A stretch of 64,000 nucleotides of DNA from Winogradskyella vidalii (GTDB taxonomy: Bacteria > Bacteroidota > Bacteroidia > Flavobacteriales > Flavobacteriaceae). The notes beneath the pieces were generated by a model. It was given only the letters and a program-made list of their open reading frames with translations, made no database searches and was not told the DNA's origin. Location: the NCBI RefSeq assembly GCF_013403955.1, contig NZ_JABFDG010000001.1, forward strand, positions 62,001 to 126,000, given 5' to 3'. Shown piece after piece: positions 41,959 through 51,342 of this stretch. The translations under genes were made by a program, and so were the position numbers. Numbering within the stretch: position 1 is the first letter of the stretch; every line of letters begins with the position of its first letter.

Positions 41959-42678
41959 TTATTCTTCCACCAAAGTATCCGTCCCCAAATATTTATCTGC
42001 TTTATTATAATACCAGGCTCTTACTTTAGGCATTTTAATACCGTTTACAAGCATTTCTTCAGATAATAAGATATACTCACCAGAGTCGGGTTTTATCTGG
42101 CCATTATTATCTGTTTTAAAGAATTGATAGATTTCCATGGCATAAGTCTTCGGATTAAAATAAAAGTACCATACATCGCTGCCTACAGCTTCGTCATAAG
42201 TTACTTTCAGTACTAAGTAGTCTTTGCCTTTAAAGGTTTTTTGTTCCACCTTATCACTAAGATTGGTACCAGCATCTTTAAGCTTCATAGGTAAGCCGTA
42301 TAAATAAGAGTAATAGTTTTTATAGAGTGAGGCTCTATCGCAGCTCATTTGCTTTTCTTTTGCGCTGATGCTATCTAAAACAACACCATTATATGCCATG
42401 GTGCACTTTTGTTTTGTTAGTGTGTAAGCTGTAGTGATGCTGTCTTTAACTGCTGTAACACTAAAGTGTTCTTTAGGTAAATTTATCGTAATTGTACTGC
42501 TGCGTTTGGGTGCTTTTGGCATAGTCATTACAACGGTAAACGTACGGTTAAACTTTGCCCATTTACCATCGGGGTCGTGGTAGTTAATGGTTTTTTCTAA
42601 TAGTGCTTCTGGGCTTATATGCTGACCAAAACTTAGCGATGTAAATACTAAGCTGAGGCTGAGAAGTAATAATTTCAT
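41959..42678 (-). CDS. Exported protein, DUF6503-like
   Basis: 239 residues. Signal peptide MKLLLLSLSLVFTSLSFGQ. The mature part starts ISPEALLEKTINYHDPDGKW and is a LolA/outer-membrane-lipoprotein-sorting-like beta fold (STITINLPKEHFSVTAVKDS, YLVLKVTYDEAVGSDVWYFY, YAMEIYQFFKTDNNGQI). The DPDGKW motif fits the DUF6503 type. Exact role is not known; such proteins resemble lipid-carrying LolA-type folds. Monocistronic with the terminator at 41904-41935. Confidence 0.6.
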   Translation of the reverse strand: MKLLLLSLSLVFTSLSFGQHISPEALLEKTINYHDPDGKWAKFNRTFTVVMTMPKAPKRSSTITINLPKEHFSVTAVKDSITTAYTLTKQKCTMAYNGVVLDSISAKEKQMSCDRASLYKNYYSYLYGLPMKLKDAGTNLSDKVEQKTFKGKDYLVLKVTYDEAVGSDVWYFYFNPKTYAMEIYQFFKTDNNGQIKPDSGEYILLSEEMLVNGIKMPKVRAWYYNKADKYLGTDTLVEE

Positions 42679-42718
42679 GACTTTTATTTTGGCTTCAAAT
42701 TACAAATTAATACAACAA

Positions 42719-42762
42719 AAAAAAGCACCCAATACCGAATTGTTCCGGAAGGATGCTTTTTT
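42719..42762 (-). terminator. Terminator of the OmpA-family gene
   Basis: The minus strand has AAAAAAGCA (42762-42754) and TGCTTTTTT (42727-42719) as arms around a 26-nt loop containing TTCCGGAA. It lies 28 bp past the stop. Confidence 0.65.
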
Positions 42763-42790
42763 ATATATACCCATAAATAGGCTAATGGAC

Positions 42791-43642
42791 TTATTCTGCT
42801 TCCATTAAAGCAAAGAATTTATCAATGTTTGGCATTAAAATAATTCGCGTTCTTCTGTTTTTAGCACGGTTTTCTCTTGAATCATTTTCAACCAAAGGTT
42901 GGTAGCTACTACGACCCGATGCAATTAATTGCTCTGGTGCTACATTAAATTGGTTTTGTAATTTCTTAACCACTGAAGTTGCACGTAATACACTTAATTC
43001 CCAGTTGTCTGATACTTTTGCCGTGTTAATAGATCTAGAATCTGTGTGACCTTCAACCATAACATCTAAACTTGGCTCTGAATTAATAACATCAGCTAAT
43101 TTCTTTAAGATTTTATCAGCCTTACTTCCAACTCTGTAACTTGCTGTGTTAAATAACATATCGTCAGCAATAGAAATCATGACCACAGTTTCGTTAATGT
43201 CTACAACAATTTCTTCGTCTTCTTCCAAATCGCTAGTGTCCATTGCTTTGCTTAAGTTGTATTGTACCGCAATGTTCATAGAATCTTTTAGCGTTTTTGC
43301 TCCAGCTAATTTTTCTGGATCTACGTTTTGTAGCGTAGCACGCATTTTTTCTTTGCTTGCTCCTGATGCTACTGTACCATCTTCAGAGACTTGAAATTTA
43401 GCTTTGTTGTCTAAAGTTAGGCCTTCAACATCGTCATTTAAAGATTGTATTTTAGTGTTATATTGATCAACACGCGCTTCAATAATGGCGAACTTAGTTT
43501 CTAATTCTTCTTTTTCAACTTTAGTTTTGGTGAGTTCACTTTTAATTTCGCCATTTTCTTGTTCCAAGGCAAGGTATTTCTTTTTTGAAACACAAGCGGT
43601 CATTAAAATTGTTGTGACTAGTAGGATTGAAATTTTCTTCAT
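42791..43642 (-). CDS. OmpA-family peptidoglycan-binding lipoprotein
   Basis: 283 residues from MKKISILLVTTILMTACVSK (lipobox MTAC). A coiled coil (about 22-70, YLALEQENGEIKSELTKTK and beyond) follows the lipid anchor. The C-terminal OmpA domain has LDVMVEGHTDSRSINT, NWELSVLRATSVVKKL and SRENRAKNRRTRIILMPN, with the peptidoglycan-binding Asp and Arg residues of the TDSRG/NRRTRI type. It anchors the outer membrane to the cell wall. An ORF extension of 32 residues upstream has no signal logic and is rejected. Confidence 0.88.
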   Translation of the reverse strand: MKKISILLVTTILMTACVSKKKYLALEQENGEIKSELTKTKVEKEELETKFAIIEARVDQYNTKIQSLNDDVEGLTLDNKAKFQVSEDGTVASGASKEKMRATLQNVDPEKLAGAKTLKDSMNIAVQYNLSKAMDTSDLEEDEEIVVDINETVVMISIADDMLFNTASYRVGSKADKILKKLADVINSEPSLDVMVEGHTDSRSINTAKVSDNWELSVLRATSVVKKLQNQFNVAPEQLIASGRSSYQPLVENDSRENRAKNRRTRIILMPNIDKFFALMEAE

Positions 43643-43811
43643 ATTACAAATTTTAGTTAATATCATTTTAAAGTTATATATACGATAAAAGGTCGTTTTT
43701 GGATGTTGAAAAGTAAAAAAAATCTCAGAGATTACCATTTATAATGAATTATTAATTTATAGTAGTCTGAATTTGTTGCGCTTGTATGGGCTCTAATTTT
43801 TGTGTTAGGTT

Positions 43812-43853
43812 TAAAAAAATAAAAAGCTTCAAACCTTATTACAGTTTGAAGCT
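43812..43853 (-). terminator. Terminator of the PiT-PhoU gene
   Basis: AGCTTCAAAC (minus 43853-43844) pairs with GTTTGAAGCT (minus 43834-43825), followed by TTTTATTTTTTT. It lies 30 bp past the stop. Confidence 0.75.
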
Positions 43854-43882
43854 CTATTGCCTTTTTATTTTAGAGGTTAGTT

Positions 43883-46156
43883 CTAGTTTTCATCCTCATT
43901 ATTAATGGTAGCAGGTTCTACAGTGCTATCATGAGAATTATAATATTCTTCAAGAAGATTCATTAAAGCGTTTAATAAATCTTTAGTTTCAAGTAGTAAA
44001 CTAAAATAAAGTGTTGTGTTTTTTGGACTCGATTCTTCAGTACGTGTACGTTCAACTTGTTTTTGGATTTTTTCTTTCAACAAGCTATAAACTTCAGTTT
44101 TTTCTGTTAAAACAGCACCGATTTTTTCAAAAGAACGCGATTCAAATGCATTTTTAGTGGTTTCAAATAAAGCTTCAATTCGTATATCGATATCTTTAAG
44201 TTCTTTAATCTGGCTGAACTTTAATTTCTTATGATTATTATTAATGTGCTTATGGCTAACTTTAGATATATATTCTAAAGATTGTGCCATATCTTGTAAA
44301 TAACCTAGTATATTGATGTAGAAATTACTGGCTTCAAGACTCGGTTCTTCAAGGTTCTTTATAAAATAGAAGACGTTATCTCTAAGGTCGTCTATTTCGT
44401 CAGATAGTTTCGTAATTTGTTTTTTATTCTTTTTTAATAATTTTAAATCTTGAACAGCTAAACCATTAATTGCAGATGAGTAAATTTTATTACCTCGCTT
44501 AATTACACTTGCTATATTAGAAGCACTTTCATGAATTACACCTTGGGTAGAACTACTTTCAGCTTTCTCTAATTGATCTTCTTCTTTTTGTGTTTTAGAA
44601 CTTTTACGATGCGAAATAAAGCTTCGTATTAGTAATAATATCGCTAAAACTAATAAGCCTACTAAAGCATAACCTTCACCATGAAATAGTATAAAAGCCA
44701 TAATTGCAGCCGCTACAAAAGCAATAAATGCCGTAAAGAACCAGCCGCCAATAACGTTCAGTACACCAGCAACTCTATAAACCGCACTTTCACTACCCCA
44801 AGCTCTATCGGCTAAAGAGGTTCCCATGGCAACCATAAAGGTAACATAGGTTGTAGATAGTGGTAATTTCATAGAAGTTGCTATTGAAATTAATACACTT
44901 GCTACCATTAAGTTTACAGCTGCTCTCACTAAATCGAACGCAGGCATATCATGTTCCTTTGTTATCAGTTTAGGTTTTGTAAATTGATTGTCTGACCAAT
45001 TTTTATAAGATTTTGGAAGTACATAATTAAGACTATCAGAAAGCCCTATGGAATATCTCACTATACTTCGTGATAAAAAGTTAGGCTCAAAGCGTTCTTT
45101 TATATCATCTTGTCTAGATAAATCAACTGATGTTTTTACAACCGATTTAGCTTTGCTCGAAAACCAAAGGGTCAATACCATAATAAGCCCTGCGATAAGT
45201 AGTAAAATAGGCTGAGTTCTTACGGGTTGCTCTAATGCTGTCATTGCATATTCTGTAGGTAGAGCACCGCTTATAGACCAAGCCTCGTAAGAGTTGTAAG
45301 CTGCTATTGGTACACCTATAAAGTTTACTAAGTCGTTACCAGCAAAAGCGACAGCAAGTGCAAATGTTCCAATAACGATGATAATGGTATAGATATTAGT
45401 CTTAAAGAAATGAATTACTAAATACGATACAAGTGTTAAGACTATAAAGCTAATACTAATTAGAGCAAGCGGGTTAGCCGATATTAAGTTAGCAAATTCG
45501 GCGCTCATAAAGCTGGCATTCTTTACGCCCTTAATTAAGATAAAATATAAAATTGAAGTATTTGCCACACCACTAAATACAGCGCCATACCAAGACGGCT
45601 TTTCTTGAAACTTAAACGTTAGAAGTAACCTTGAGACGTATTGAATAATCGCCCCTACAGTAAATGCAATGGCGACGGATAGCAAAATTCCTAGGATTAT
45701 CATAATAGCTTGGCTATTATTAATATATAGAGCTAGATCGGCAATGTTTTGGCTACTGTCACCATAAATCTTTATTAAAGCTACAGCTACGGATGCTCCT
45801 AAAAGTTCAAATACAATAGATACTGTAGTTGATGTAGGCATGCCCAATGTATTAAAGAAATCGAGGAGGAGGATATCAGTGAGCATCACAGCCATAAAGA
45901 TGACCATAATTTCATTAAACATAAATTCACCGGGGTTAAAAATCCCTTTTCGGGCTACTTCCATCATACCGCTTGAGGTCATTGCACCAACGGCAACGCC
46001 TATACCGGCAACCAGCATTATTGTTTTAAATGAAACTGCCTTAGATCCTATGGCGGAATTTAAGAAGTTTACGGCATCATTACTTACTCCAACTACTAAG
46101 TCTGCTACGGCTAAAAATGCTAAAGCAGCCAGCATATAGACATAAAGGTTTTCCAT
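43883..46156 (-). CDS. Inorganic phosphate transporter (PiT family) fused to PhoU-like domain
   Basis: 757 residues. The PiT part has the duplicated signature motifs GVSNDAVNFLNSAIGSKAVS and FNTLGMPTSTTVSIVFELLG early, and MKLPLSTTYVTFMVAMGTSL with AGVLNVIGGWFFTAFIAFV late. About 11 helices reach residue 500. A linker rich in Lys/Gln/Glu/Ser (about 505-540) leads to a helical PhoU-like domain (about 545-730, LAVQDLKLLKKNKKQITKLS, NFYINILGYLQDMAQSLEYI), a fusion seen in Bacteroidota. It imports phosphate by cation symport. Two TGTTAT units with 11-bp spacing (46211-46227) lie 54 bp upstream. Confidence 0.92.
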   Translation of the reverse strand: MENLYVYMLAALAFLAVADLVVGVSNDAVNFLNSAIGSKAVSFKTIMLVAGIGVAVGAMTSSGMMEVARKGIFNPGEFMFNEIMVIFMAVMLTDILLLDFFNTLGMPTSTTVSIVFELLGASVAVALIKIYGDSSQNIADLALYINNSQAIMIILGILLSVAIAFTVGAIIQYVSRLLLTFKFQEKPSWYGAVFSGVANTSILYFILIKGVKNASFMSAEFANLISANPLALISISFIVLTLVSYLVIHFFKTNIYTIIIVIGTFALAVAFAGNDLVNFIGVPIAAYNSYEAWSISGALPTEYAMTALEQPVRTQPILLLIAGLIMVLTLWFSSKAKSVVKTSVDLSRQDDIKERFEPNFLSRSIVRYSIGLSDSLNYVLPKSYKNWSDNQFTKPKLITKEHDMPAFDLVRAAVNLMVASVLISIATSMKLPLSTTYVTFMVAMGTSLADRAWGSESAVYRVAGVLNVIGGWFFTAFIAFVAAAIMAFILFHGEGYALVGLLVLAILLLIRSFISHRKSSKTQKEEDQLEKAESSSTQGVIHESASNIASVIKRGNKIYSSAINGLAVQDLKLLKKNKKQITKLSDEIDDLRDNVFYFIKNLEEPSLEASNFYINILGYLQDMAQSLEYISKVSHKHINNNHKKLKFSQIKELKDIDIRIEALFETTKNAFESRSFEKIGAVLTEKTEVYSLLKEKIQKQVERTRTEESSPKNTTLYFSLLLETKDLLNALMNLLEEYYNSHDSTVEPATINNEDEN

Positions 46157-46210
46157 TAAAAATGAATCATAAAAATTGAATGCAAAGTACCTTTTTTATT
46201 TCCAAGATAA

Positions 46211-46227
46211 TGTTATCTAAATGTTAT
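46211..46227. promoter_or_regulatory. Pho-box-like direct repeat upstream of PiT
   Basis: TGTTAT (46211-46216) and TGTTAT (46222-46227) have 11-bp periodicity; read on the minus strand they are ATAACA-N5-ATAACA. This is the spacing of known PhoB and PhoP boxes. It is 54 bp from the PiT start. Confidence 0.45.
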
Positions 46228-46602
46228 TATTAAAAGTGTTTATACCTGTGTTTAAATGGATTTAAGCCATATGCATAATTGCTTTTAAAACAACATATAA
46301 CACGTTTTAGACACGATTTTATAAATTTCAATTGTTTTCACTATCTGTAAAAATTATGGTTTTATTTCGATTTGCTATCGTGTTAAATTGGCTATTTATT
46401 TAAGGTTGTAAATGTTAAGTTTACATAGTATCCTATTTTAAGGGTTTTTGTTTCAAGAATATTAGAAGTAATTATATCAGTCAATCCCTTTGTGTATAAG
46501 GGGTTAATGAGTTTAATCTATTTACTTTCTTTTAATGTATTTTGTTATATAAACTTTGTATCAAGTGTTAAGGTGTTGAAAATAAGCTAATTAGGATTCT
46601 AA

Positions 46603-46657
46603 TGTTAACTCAATGTTATGTAAGTGTTGTTTAAATGTAAAATATATGTTATCTTCG
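46603..46657 (+). promoter_or_regulatory. Five-unit 11-bp repeat array and promoter of the MORN-like gene
   Basis: TGTTAA (46603), TGTTAT (46614), TGTTGT (46625), TGTAAA (46636) and TGTTAT (46647) occur exactly every 11 bp. The last unit overlaps -7 element TATCTTCG (46650-46657), and a TTG at 46627-46629 gives a 20-nt spacing. A Pho-box-type activator array is the suggested reading. Confidence 0.55.
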
Positions 46658-46689
46658 TAAAGTAAATATTAACTAAAACCCAAATAGAT

Positions 46690-47043
46690 ATGAAAAAGAT
46701 AGTAATGATATTAGTGATGTTGTGTGTAGGGTTTTCTTACGCTCAAACTGTTCAACCGAAATTAGAAAAGAAAGGTGATTTAACTATAGCGACCTATTAT
46801 CATGATAATGGCGAAGTAGCACAAAAAGGTACTTTTAATGCCGATGGTAAATTACAAGGGGAATGGACGAGTTATGATGTTGAAGGCAATAAATTAGCCT
46901 CTGCAACTTATGATGCCGGTAAAAAAGTTGGTAAATGGTTCTTCTGGGAAGGTAATTCTTTAAAAGAAGTAGACTACGAAAACAATAGCATTGTTAGCGT
47001 TGTAGAATGGTCTAATGATAGAACATTAGTTTTTAGAGATTAA
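46690..47043 (+). CDS. Small secreted MORN-like repeat protein
   Basis: 117 residues. Signal peptide MKKIVMILVMLCVGFSYAQ. Repeats of the MORN_2 (toxin-antitoxin system YwqK) kind: YYHDNGEVAQKGTFNADGKL, QGEWTSYDVEGNKLASATYD and GKKVGKWFFWEGNSLKEVDY. Such proteins have a beta-hairpin ladder and often act in periplasm or on the cell surface. It has an own strong promoter with a five-unit array and a terminator at 47062. Co-regulation with the adjacent phosphate genes is inferred. Confidence 0.7.
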   Translation: MKKIVMILVMLCVGFSYAQTVQPKLEKKGDLTIATYYHDNGEVAQKGTFNADGKLQGEWTSYDVEGNKLASATYDAGKKVGKWFFWEGNSLKEVDYENNSIVSVVEWSNDRTLVFRD

Positions 47044-47061
47044 GGAAAATTTCTTAATAAT

Positions 47062-47101
47062 AAAAGAGGTCGTCTATATATTATTTAGACGACCTCTTTT
47101 T
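47062..47101 (+). terminator. Strong terminator after the MORN-like gene
   Basis: A 15-bp perfect stem AAAAGAGGTCGTCTA (47062-47076) / TAGACGACCTCTTTT (47086-47100), then T. It also faces the convergent TonB receptor gene (stop at 47121). Confidence 0.85.
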
Positions 47102-47120
47102 GTATGTAGTAACTTTTTTG

Positions 47121-49946
47121 TTACAAGTTCATACTATACCCTAGGCTAAAAGTAGTTCCTGGATTTCTTGATGAAAAGTCAGCTTTGATATCTCCATAAG
47201 ATTCATACTGGCTTAATCTGTCGTCGTTTAGAATATTATCTACTTTAACACTTATTTTAGAGCGGTTATCTTTACCAAAGCTCTTAGATAGATTAAAATT
47301 TAAACTGTTGAAAGATTGTGTGTATACATCAGGATTCTGACCAAAACCAACAACCTCTAACGTTTTTCCTTGAACATTGTAAAAAAGTCCTGTTTCAAAA
47401 CCAGTGTCTGTATTATTGTAGTTAAGTCCAACGTTTACTAAATATGGGGATTGTCCTTGTAGTTCACGCGTGTCATCAATAGTCTCTCCATCTCTAGCAA
47501 ATTGTTGTCTAGACTCATACTCTTGTCCTTCGCCTTTGGCCATTTCGATTTCAGATTGAATAATAGATACATTGACGTTTAAACTTAAGTCAGCTAAAGT
47601 TTCGGAAATAAAATTGAAGTTTTTACGCCCTTCAAACTCTAAACCTAATACTTGCGCTTCTTGCGAGTTTCTTGGTGTAAATTGGTTAGGTGCTACAAAT
47701 GAATACGCTACTAATTCAATAGGGTCTTTAAATCTTTTGTAAAAGGCGCTTACAGCAAACATCTGAGCCTTTTCGCCAAAGAACTCATATCTTGCATCAA
47801 AGTTGTTAATGTAAGACGGTTGCAAGTCTATATTACCTAAAAAGATTATTCCAGTTAATAAATCTGAAATTTGAACAACTGAAGACTCTTTAAAACTAGG
47901 TCTTGCTACAGTACGGAAATACGATAAACGAATATTAGATTTTTCGTTAGCTTCATATATGAAGTTTGCTGATGGAAATAAATCAAATTCTTCAATAGTC
48001 TGTTCGTTGTCGTAAACATCAGAACCAGAATTGTTTTGTCCTGTAAAAAAGGTTGTAAAGTATTCTGCTCTTACGCCAACGATAGATTTTAGTTTATCTG
48101 TTAGCTTAAATTCGTTAGAAACATAAGCTGCTGCTGTGTTTTGTGTAGATTCATAAGAGTTTGCAGGCTCAAAGTTACCACGAATGTAAGAACCTGAATT
48201 AGTTTCAGCTGTCCAAACATTACTAGGATCTAAAATAGCATCTGGATCTCCATTAAAACTAGAGGTAATTACATCTCTAAAAGCTACTTCATATTTATAG
48301 ATGTCGTAATTACGTTGTTTGTAGCTTGCTAATGCACCAAATTTAAGCGCTGCTTGGTTATCAAATAAATCATATTTTTTAGTGAAATCTACTTTTCCTG
48401 TGGCATTGAATTCTTCTAAATCTCTCCATAAACGTTGTGGGAAACCAGCATCAGAACTAATGTTAGTTGTGCCATCATTGTTTAAAATAAAAGTGGTTAA
48501 TCTTACATCTTTATCATAAACACGGCTAAAGCTTGGTGATAATTTCCATTCGGTTATGAAATCATTTTCTATGTCGTTATGTTGGCCTCCAATTAAAAAG
48601 TTGGTTAATGACCGTTGGGTATATTCTAAGTTATCTTTGTCAACCGATATAGAATTAGATATTTGAGTTAATTGATTAAATAAGGCTGCTCTACTTTCGC
48701 CACTTTGTATATGTAATACATTAAAGTTGTATTTAGAATTATCTGTTTTATAAGATAAACCAGCAAGTCCACTTAAAAGAACATTGTTTTCTCCTAAATC
48801 ACCTATTTGTCGTCTATCAAATCGTAAGGTGTTTACACTACGATCTTCATCTTTTTGATACACTCCATTTTCGAAACCTTCGTAAAAAAGTGTTTCATTT
48901 TTGTAATTTATTGAGGCAATTACACCTAAACGATTTTCACCAACATCAAATTGGTTACCATAGTTAAATCCAAAGCTTAAATTAGGGGCGCTACTTTGGC
49001 GCTCTGCAGCTAAAGTACTATTAAATGAACGTGTGATGCCTTCTAAAGTAGAGTTATCAGCTGATGCCGGATTTGGAACTGTGGTTGTCGGTGACACTGG
49101 TAAATCTCTATTGCCATTATCAAAGCCAAGAAAGTCTGTTCCGCTACCTTCGTAAGTTACGTAGTTAGAGTTAAATGTCATATCTGGATTGTAGCTACTC
49201 GACACCGAAAAACTCATTGCTTTTTTTGAAGGGAAATCTTTTGTAATTATGTCTACCACACCACCTGTAAAATCAGCAGGTAAATCAGCAGATCCAGATT
49301 TAATTACAATAATGTTTTCTAAAATATTTGTTGGGAAAACATCCATTTGCACGGTGTTTTTGTCTGGATCAAGTCCTGGGATATCCATACCGTTTAAAAT
49401 AGACTTGGTATAACGATCACCTAATCCTCTTACGTATACAAATTTACCGCCTTGTACAGAAACACCAGGCACACTTTTTATTGCAGAAGCGATATCACTT
49501 GCTCCAGCTTTCTTTATGCTTTCAATAGAAAGACCATCAAGTAAAACCGCAGAATTTCGTTGAAGATTTAGAACGGATTCTTCGGTGTTTCTTCGTGCTG
49601 ATGTTGTTATCACTACTTCGCTTAAAGTTGATGAAGAAGGGTTTAAGGTTACATTGAGTTCTAATACATTATTAGCCTCAATTTTTACATCTGTTATAGC
49701 TTTTGTTTCATAACCAACAAATGAATAGACCAAGGTATATGTCCCTTCATCTAATGTTAATTTATATTCACCATCAAAATCTGTGGTGGTTCCAGTTGCT
49801 GTATTTTGAACGACAACGTTAGCAAAAGGGAGTGCATCATTAAACTCACCGTCAAAAATTTTACCTGTTACAGTTCCGGTTTGTTGTGCGGATAAGAAAG
49901 AAAATGATAATAAGATTGCCGAAAAAAGCGATAAGGATTTAATCAT
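47121..49946 (-). CDS. TonB-dependent receptor with carboxypeptidase-like N-domain
   Basis: 941 residues. Signal peptide MIKSLSLFSAILLSFSFLSAQ, a CarboxypepD_reg-like domain (about 22-105, TGTVTGKIFDGEFNDALPFA, GTTTDFDGEYKLTLDEGTY), then a plug with AVLLDGLSIESIKKAGASDI, FVYVRGLGDRYTKSILNGMD and DFTGGVVDIITKDF. The barrel ends GTTFSLGYSMNL. It is a large ligand-gated importer. No SusD-like gene follows; the upstream gene is a beta-helix-like lipoprotein whose terminator lies at 49971-49999. Proximity to PiT and Pho-box-like arrays makes phosphate or phosphate ester import a candidate role (inference). Confidence 0.88.
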   Translation of the reverse strand: MIKSLSLFSAILLSFSFLSAQQTGTVTGKIFDGEFNDALPFANVVVQNTATGTTTDFDGEYKLTLDEGTYTLVYSFVGYETKAITDVKIEANNVLELNVTLNPSSSTLSEVVITTSARRNTEESVLNLQRNSAVLLDGLSIESIKKAGASDIASAIKSVPGVSVQGGKFVYVRGLGDRYTKSILNGMDIPGLDPDKNTVQMDVFPTNILENIIVIKSGSADLPADFTGGVVDIITKDFPSKKAMSFSVSSSYNPDMTFNSNYVTYEGSGTDFLGFDNGNRDLPVSPTTTVPNPASADNSTLEGITRSFNSTLAAERQSSAPNLSFGFNYGNQFDVGENRLGVIASINYKNETLFYEGFENGVYQKDEDRSVNTLRFDRRQIGDLGENNVLLSGLAGLSYKTDNSKYNFNVLHIQSGESRAALFNQLTQISNSISVDKDNLEYTQRSLTNFLIGGQHNDIENDFITEWKLSPSFSRVYDKDVRLTTFILNNDGTTNISSDAGFPQRLWRDLEEFNATGKVDFTKKYDLFDNQAALKFGALASYKQRNYDIYKYEVAFRDVITSSFNGDPDAILDPSNVWTAETNSGSYIRGNFEPANSYESTQNTAAAYVSNEFKLTDKLKSIVGVRAEYFTTFFTGQNNSGSDVYDNEQTIEEFDLFPSANFIYEANEKSNIRLSYFRTVARPSFKESSVVQISDLLTGIIFLGNIDLQPSYINNFDARYEFFGEKAQMFAVSAFYKRFKDPIELVAYSFVAPNQFTPRNSQEAQVLGLEFEGRKNFNFISETLADLSLNVNVSIIQSEIEMAKGEGQEYESRQQFARDGETIDDTRELQGQSPYLVNVGLNYNNTDTGFETGLFYNVQGKTLEVVGFGQNPDVYTQSFNSLNFNLSKSFGKDNRSKISVKVDNILNDDRLSQYESYGDIKADFSSRNPGTTFSLGYSMNL

Positions 49947-49970
49947 TTTAATATGATTTTAAAATATAGA

Positions 49971-50000
49971 AAATGTCCGGAAGTAATTTCCGGACATTTT
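49971..50000 (-). terminator. Terminator between the lipoprotein and the TonB receptor gene
   Basis: A 12-bp perfect stem (AAATGTCCGGAA, 49971-49982, with TTCCGGACATTT, 49988-49999) followed by A/T-rich sequence. It is inside the 73-bp intercistronic gap, so receptor expression may depend on read-through or on a separate promoter. Confidence 0.65.
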
Positions 50001-50019
50001 AAGATTTATGTTTGTTAAT

Positions 50020-51279
50020 TTAGAATGCGCCTTGAGAAGCAGCAAAAGTCCAACCAAATACAGTTGAATTTGCTCCAGCAGTTGTCGCAGCTGAAGCACT
50101 TTCAATGCTAGTTGCGTTAAACTTAGCTTCGTTTACTACTTCTATAACTTCTTCACCTTCCTCTTCATTAACACTTAAAAGGTCAGAAACAGCAGCTATA
50201 CCAGAAGGTAAAACAATTTCCCAGTTTGTAAATACTAATTCATCATTGTTTAGTTCTATAACCGATTGGTCATCATCAAAGTTTACTGTAGATCCAGAAC
50301 CAAAGTTATAAACTAATACATTTTCTAAGTTTGCAATTAAGCCATCTCTACAATCTGCAATTTTGCTATTTGTAGTAGCATCACCAATTAAAGTAATATT
50401 ACTCATTGTATATCCGTTTGATGTTGCAGCAGATCCTTCAGGACCATCTAATTCTAATGCGCTACCAGATTCAGCACCTTGAATAACAATAGCATTAGTT
50501 ACAGAACCAGACCAAGCTTGATCAGCATCTAAACCATCATCACCATTACCCCAAGTAATTAAGTTTGTAGCGTTAACTGTTCCACCGAACCACTCAAAAC
50601 CGTCATCTTGGTTAAAGATTACTTCAACGTGATCTATTGTAGTACCATTACCAACACCACCCATTGTAACACCGTTGATTTCATTGTCAGCTCCGATAGT
50701 AATACCACCGTGTCTTACAGAAATATATTTGTAAGTACCAGAGTTATCACTAACATCTGTACCTCCATACTGACCGTAAGGCTCAGTTGCAGGAATACCT
50801 TCAATTTGTGCAGTTTCAACATCTCCAGAAACTGATATAGGAGCACGACCTAAGATGATTAAACCACCCCAAAGACCAACATCATTTTGATCTAAGTTTG
50901 TTCCAGAAGTTTGACCAACTTCAATGTTATCTAATACAGATGTCATTATAATTGGATTACTTGCTGTCCCGTTAGCAATAATTTTACCTCCTTGATCCAC
51001 AACTAAAGCAGAAGCTAAAGATTCTTGTCCTTCACCACCTTTTATAATTGTACCAGCTTCAATAGTTAATGTTACATCTTCATCTACTACCACTTTACCG
51101 TCTAATTCATAAATGTTGTCAGATGTCCATGTTTCATCAGCTGTTAAGATACCTGATTTTACAATGTTTTCGTTTTCTTCACCACCACCATCATCAGTAC
51201 TGTTATCATCATCACTGCTGCAACTAAATGCAAATAACGAAAGTGTAAGTAATAAAAATAAGTTTTTAATTGTTTTCAT
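50020..51279 (-). CDS. Lipoprotein with right-handed beta-helix-like repeats, receptor partner
   Basis: 419 residues. Lipobox in LLTLSLFAFSCSSDDDNSTD with an acidic linker. Repeated short Gly/Asn/Thr-rich strands (LTIEAGTIIKGGEGQESLAS, LVVDQGGKIIANGTASNPII, TIDHVEVIFNQDDGFEWFGG, VLVYNFGSGSTVNFDDDQSV) fit a parallel beta-helix, as in proteins often annotated as T9SS-like or multidrug transporters in error. Asp/Asn-rich ladders could bind calcium or the ligand. It is transcribed toward the TonB receptor. Expression may be phosphate-linked, based on the GTTAAG array at 51343-51381. Confidence 0.7.
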   Translation of the reverse strand: MKTIKNLFLLLTLSLFAFSCSSDDDNSTDDGGGEENENIVKSGILTADETWTSDNIYELDGKVVVDEDVTLTIEAGTIIKGGEGQESLASALVVDQGGKIIANGTASNPIIMTSVLDNIEVGQTSGTNLDQNDVGLWGGLIILGRAPISVSGDVETAQIEGIPATEPYGQYGGTDVSDNSGTYKYISVRHGGITIGADNEINGVTMGGVGNGTTIDHVEVIFNQDDGFEWFGGTVNATNLITWGNGDDGLDADQAWSGSVTNAIVIQGAESGSALELDGPEGSAATSNGYTMSNITLIGDATTNSKIADCRDGLIANLENVLVYNFGSGSTVNFDDDQSVIELNNDELVFTNWEIVLPSGIAAVSDLLSVNEEEGEEVIEVVNEAKFNATSIESASAATTAGANSTVFGWTFAASQGAF

Positions 51280-51342
51280 TTTTTTTTCTTTTTGTTCATT
51301 TAAAATTATGCTGCAAAGTAAAAGCTAAAGCCTAAAATGTTT

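Larger units (their letters stand above)
46157..46689. other. Intergenic region with Pho-box-like arrays
   Basis: About 530 bp between PiT-PhoU and the MORN-like gene. It carries two TGTTA-like arrays (46211-46227 and 46603-46652) and a complete promoter at 46627-46657. No ORF or RNA gene was seen. The rest is AT-rich. Confidence 0.6.

Noticed and set aside
43645..43738. 32-residue N-terminal extension of the OmpA-family protein
   Set aside because: The lipoprotein signal begins at MKKISILLVTTILMTAC; the extension would place the signal internally.
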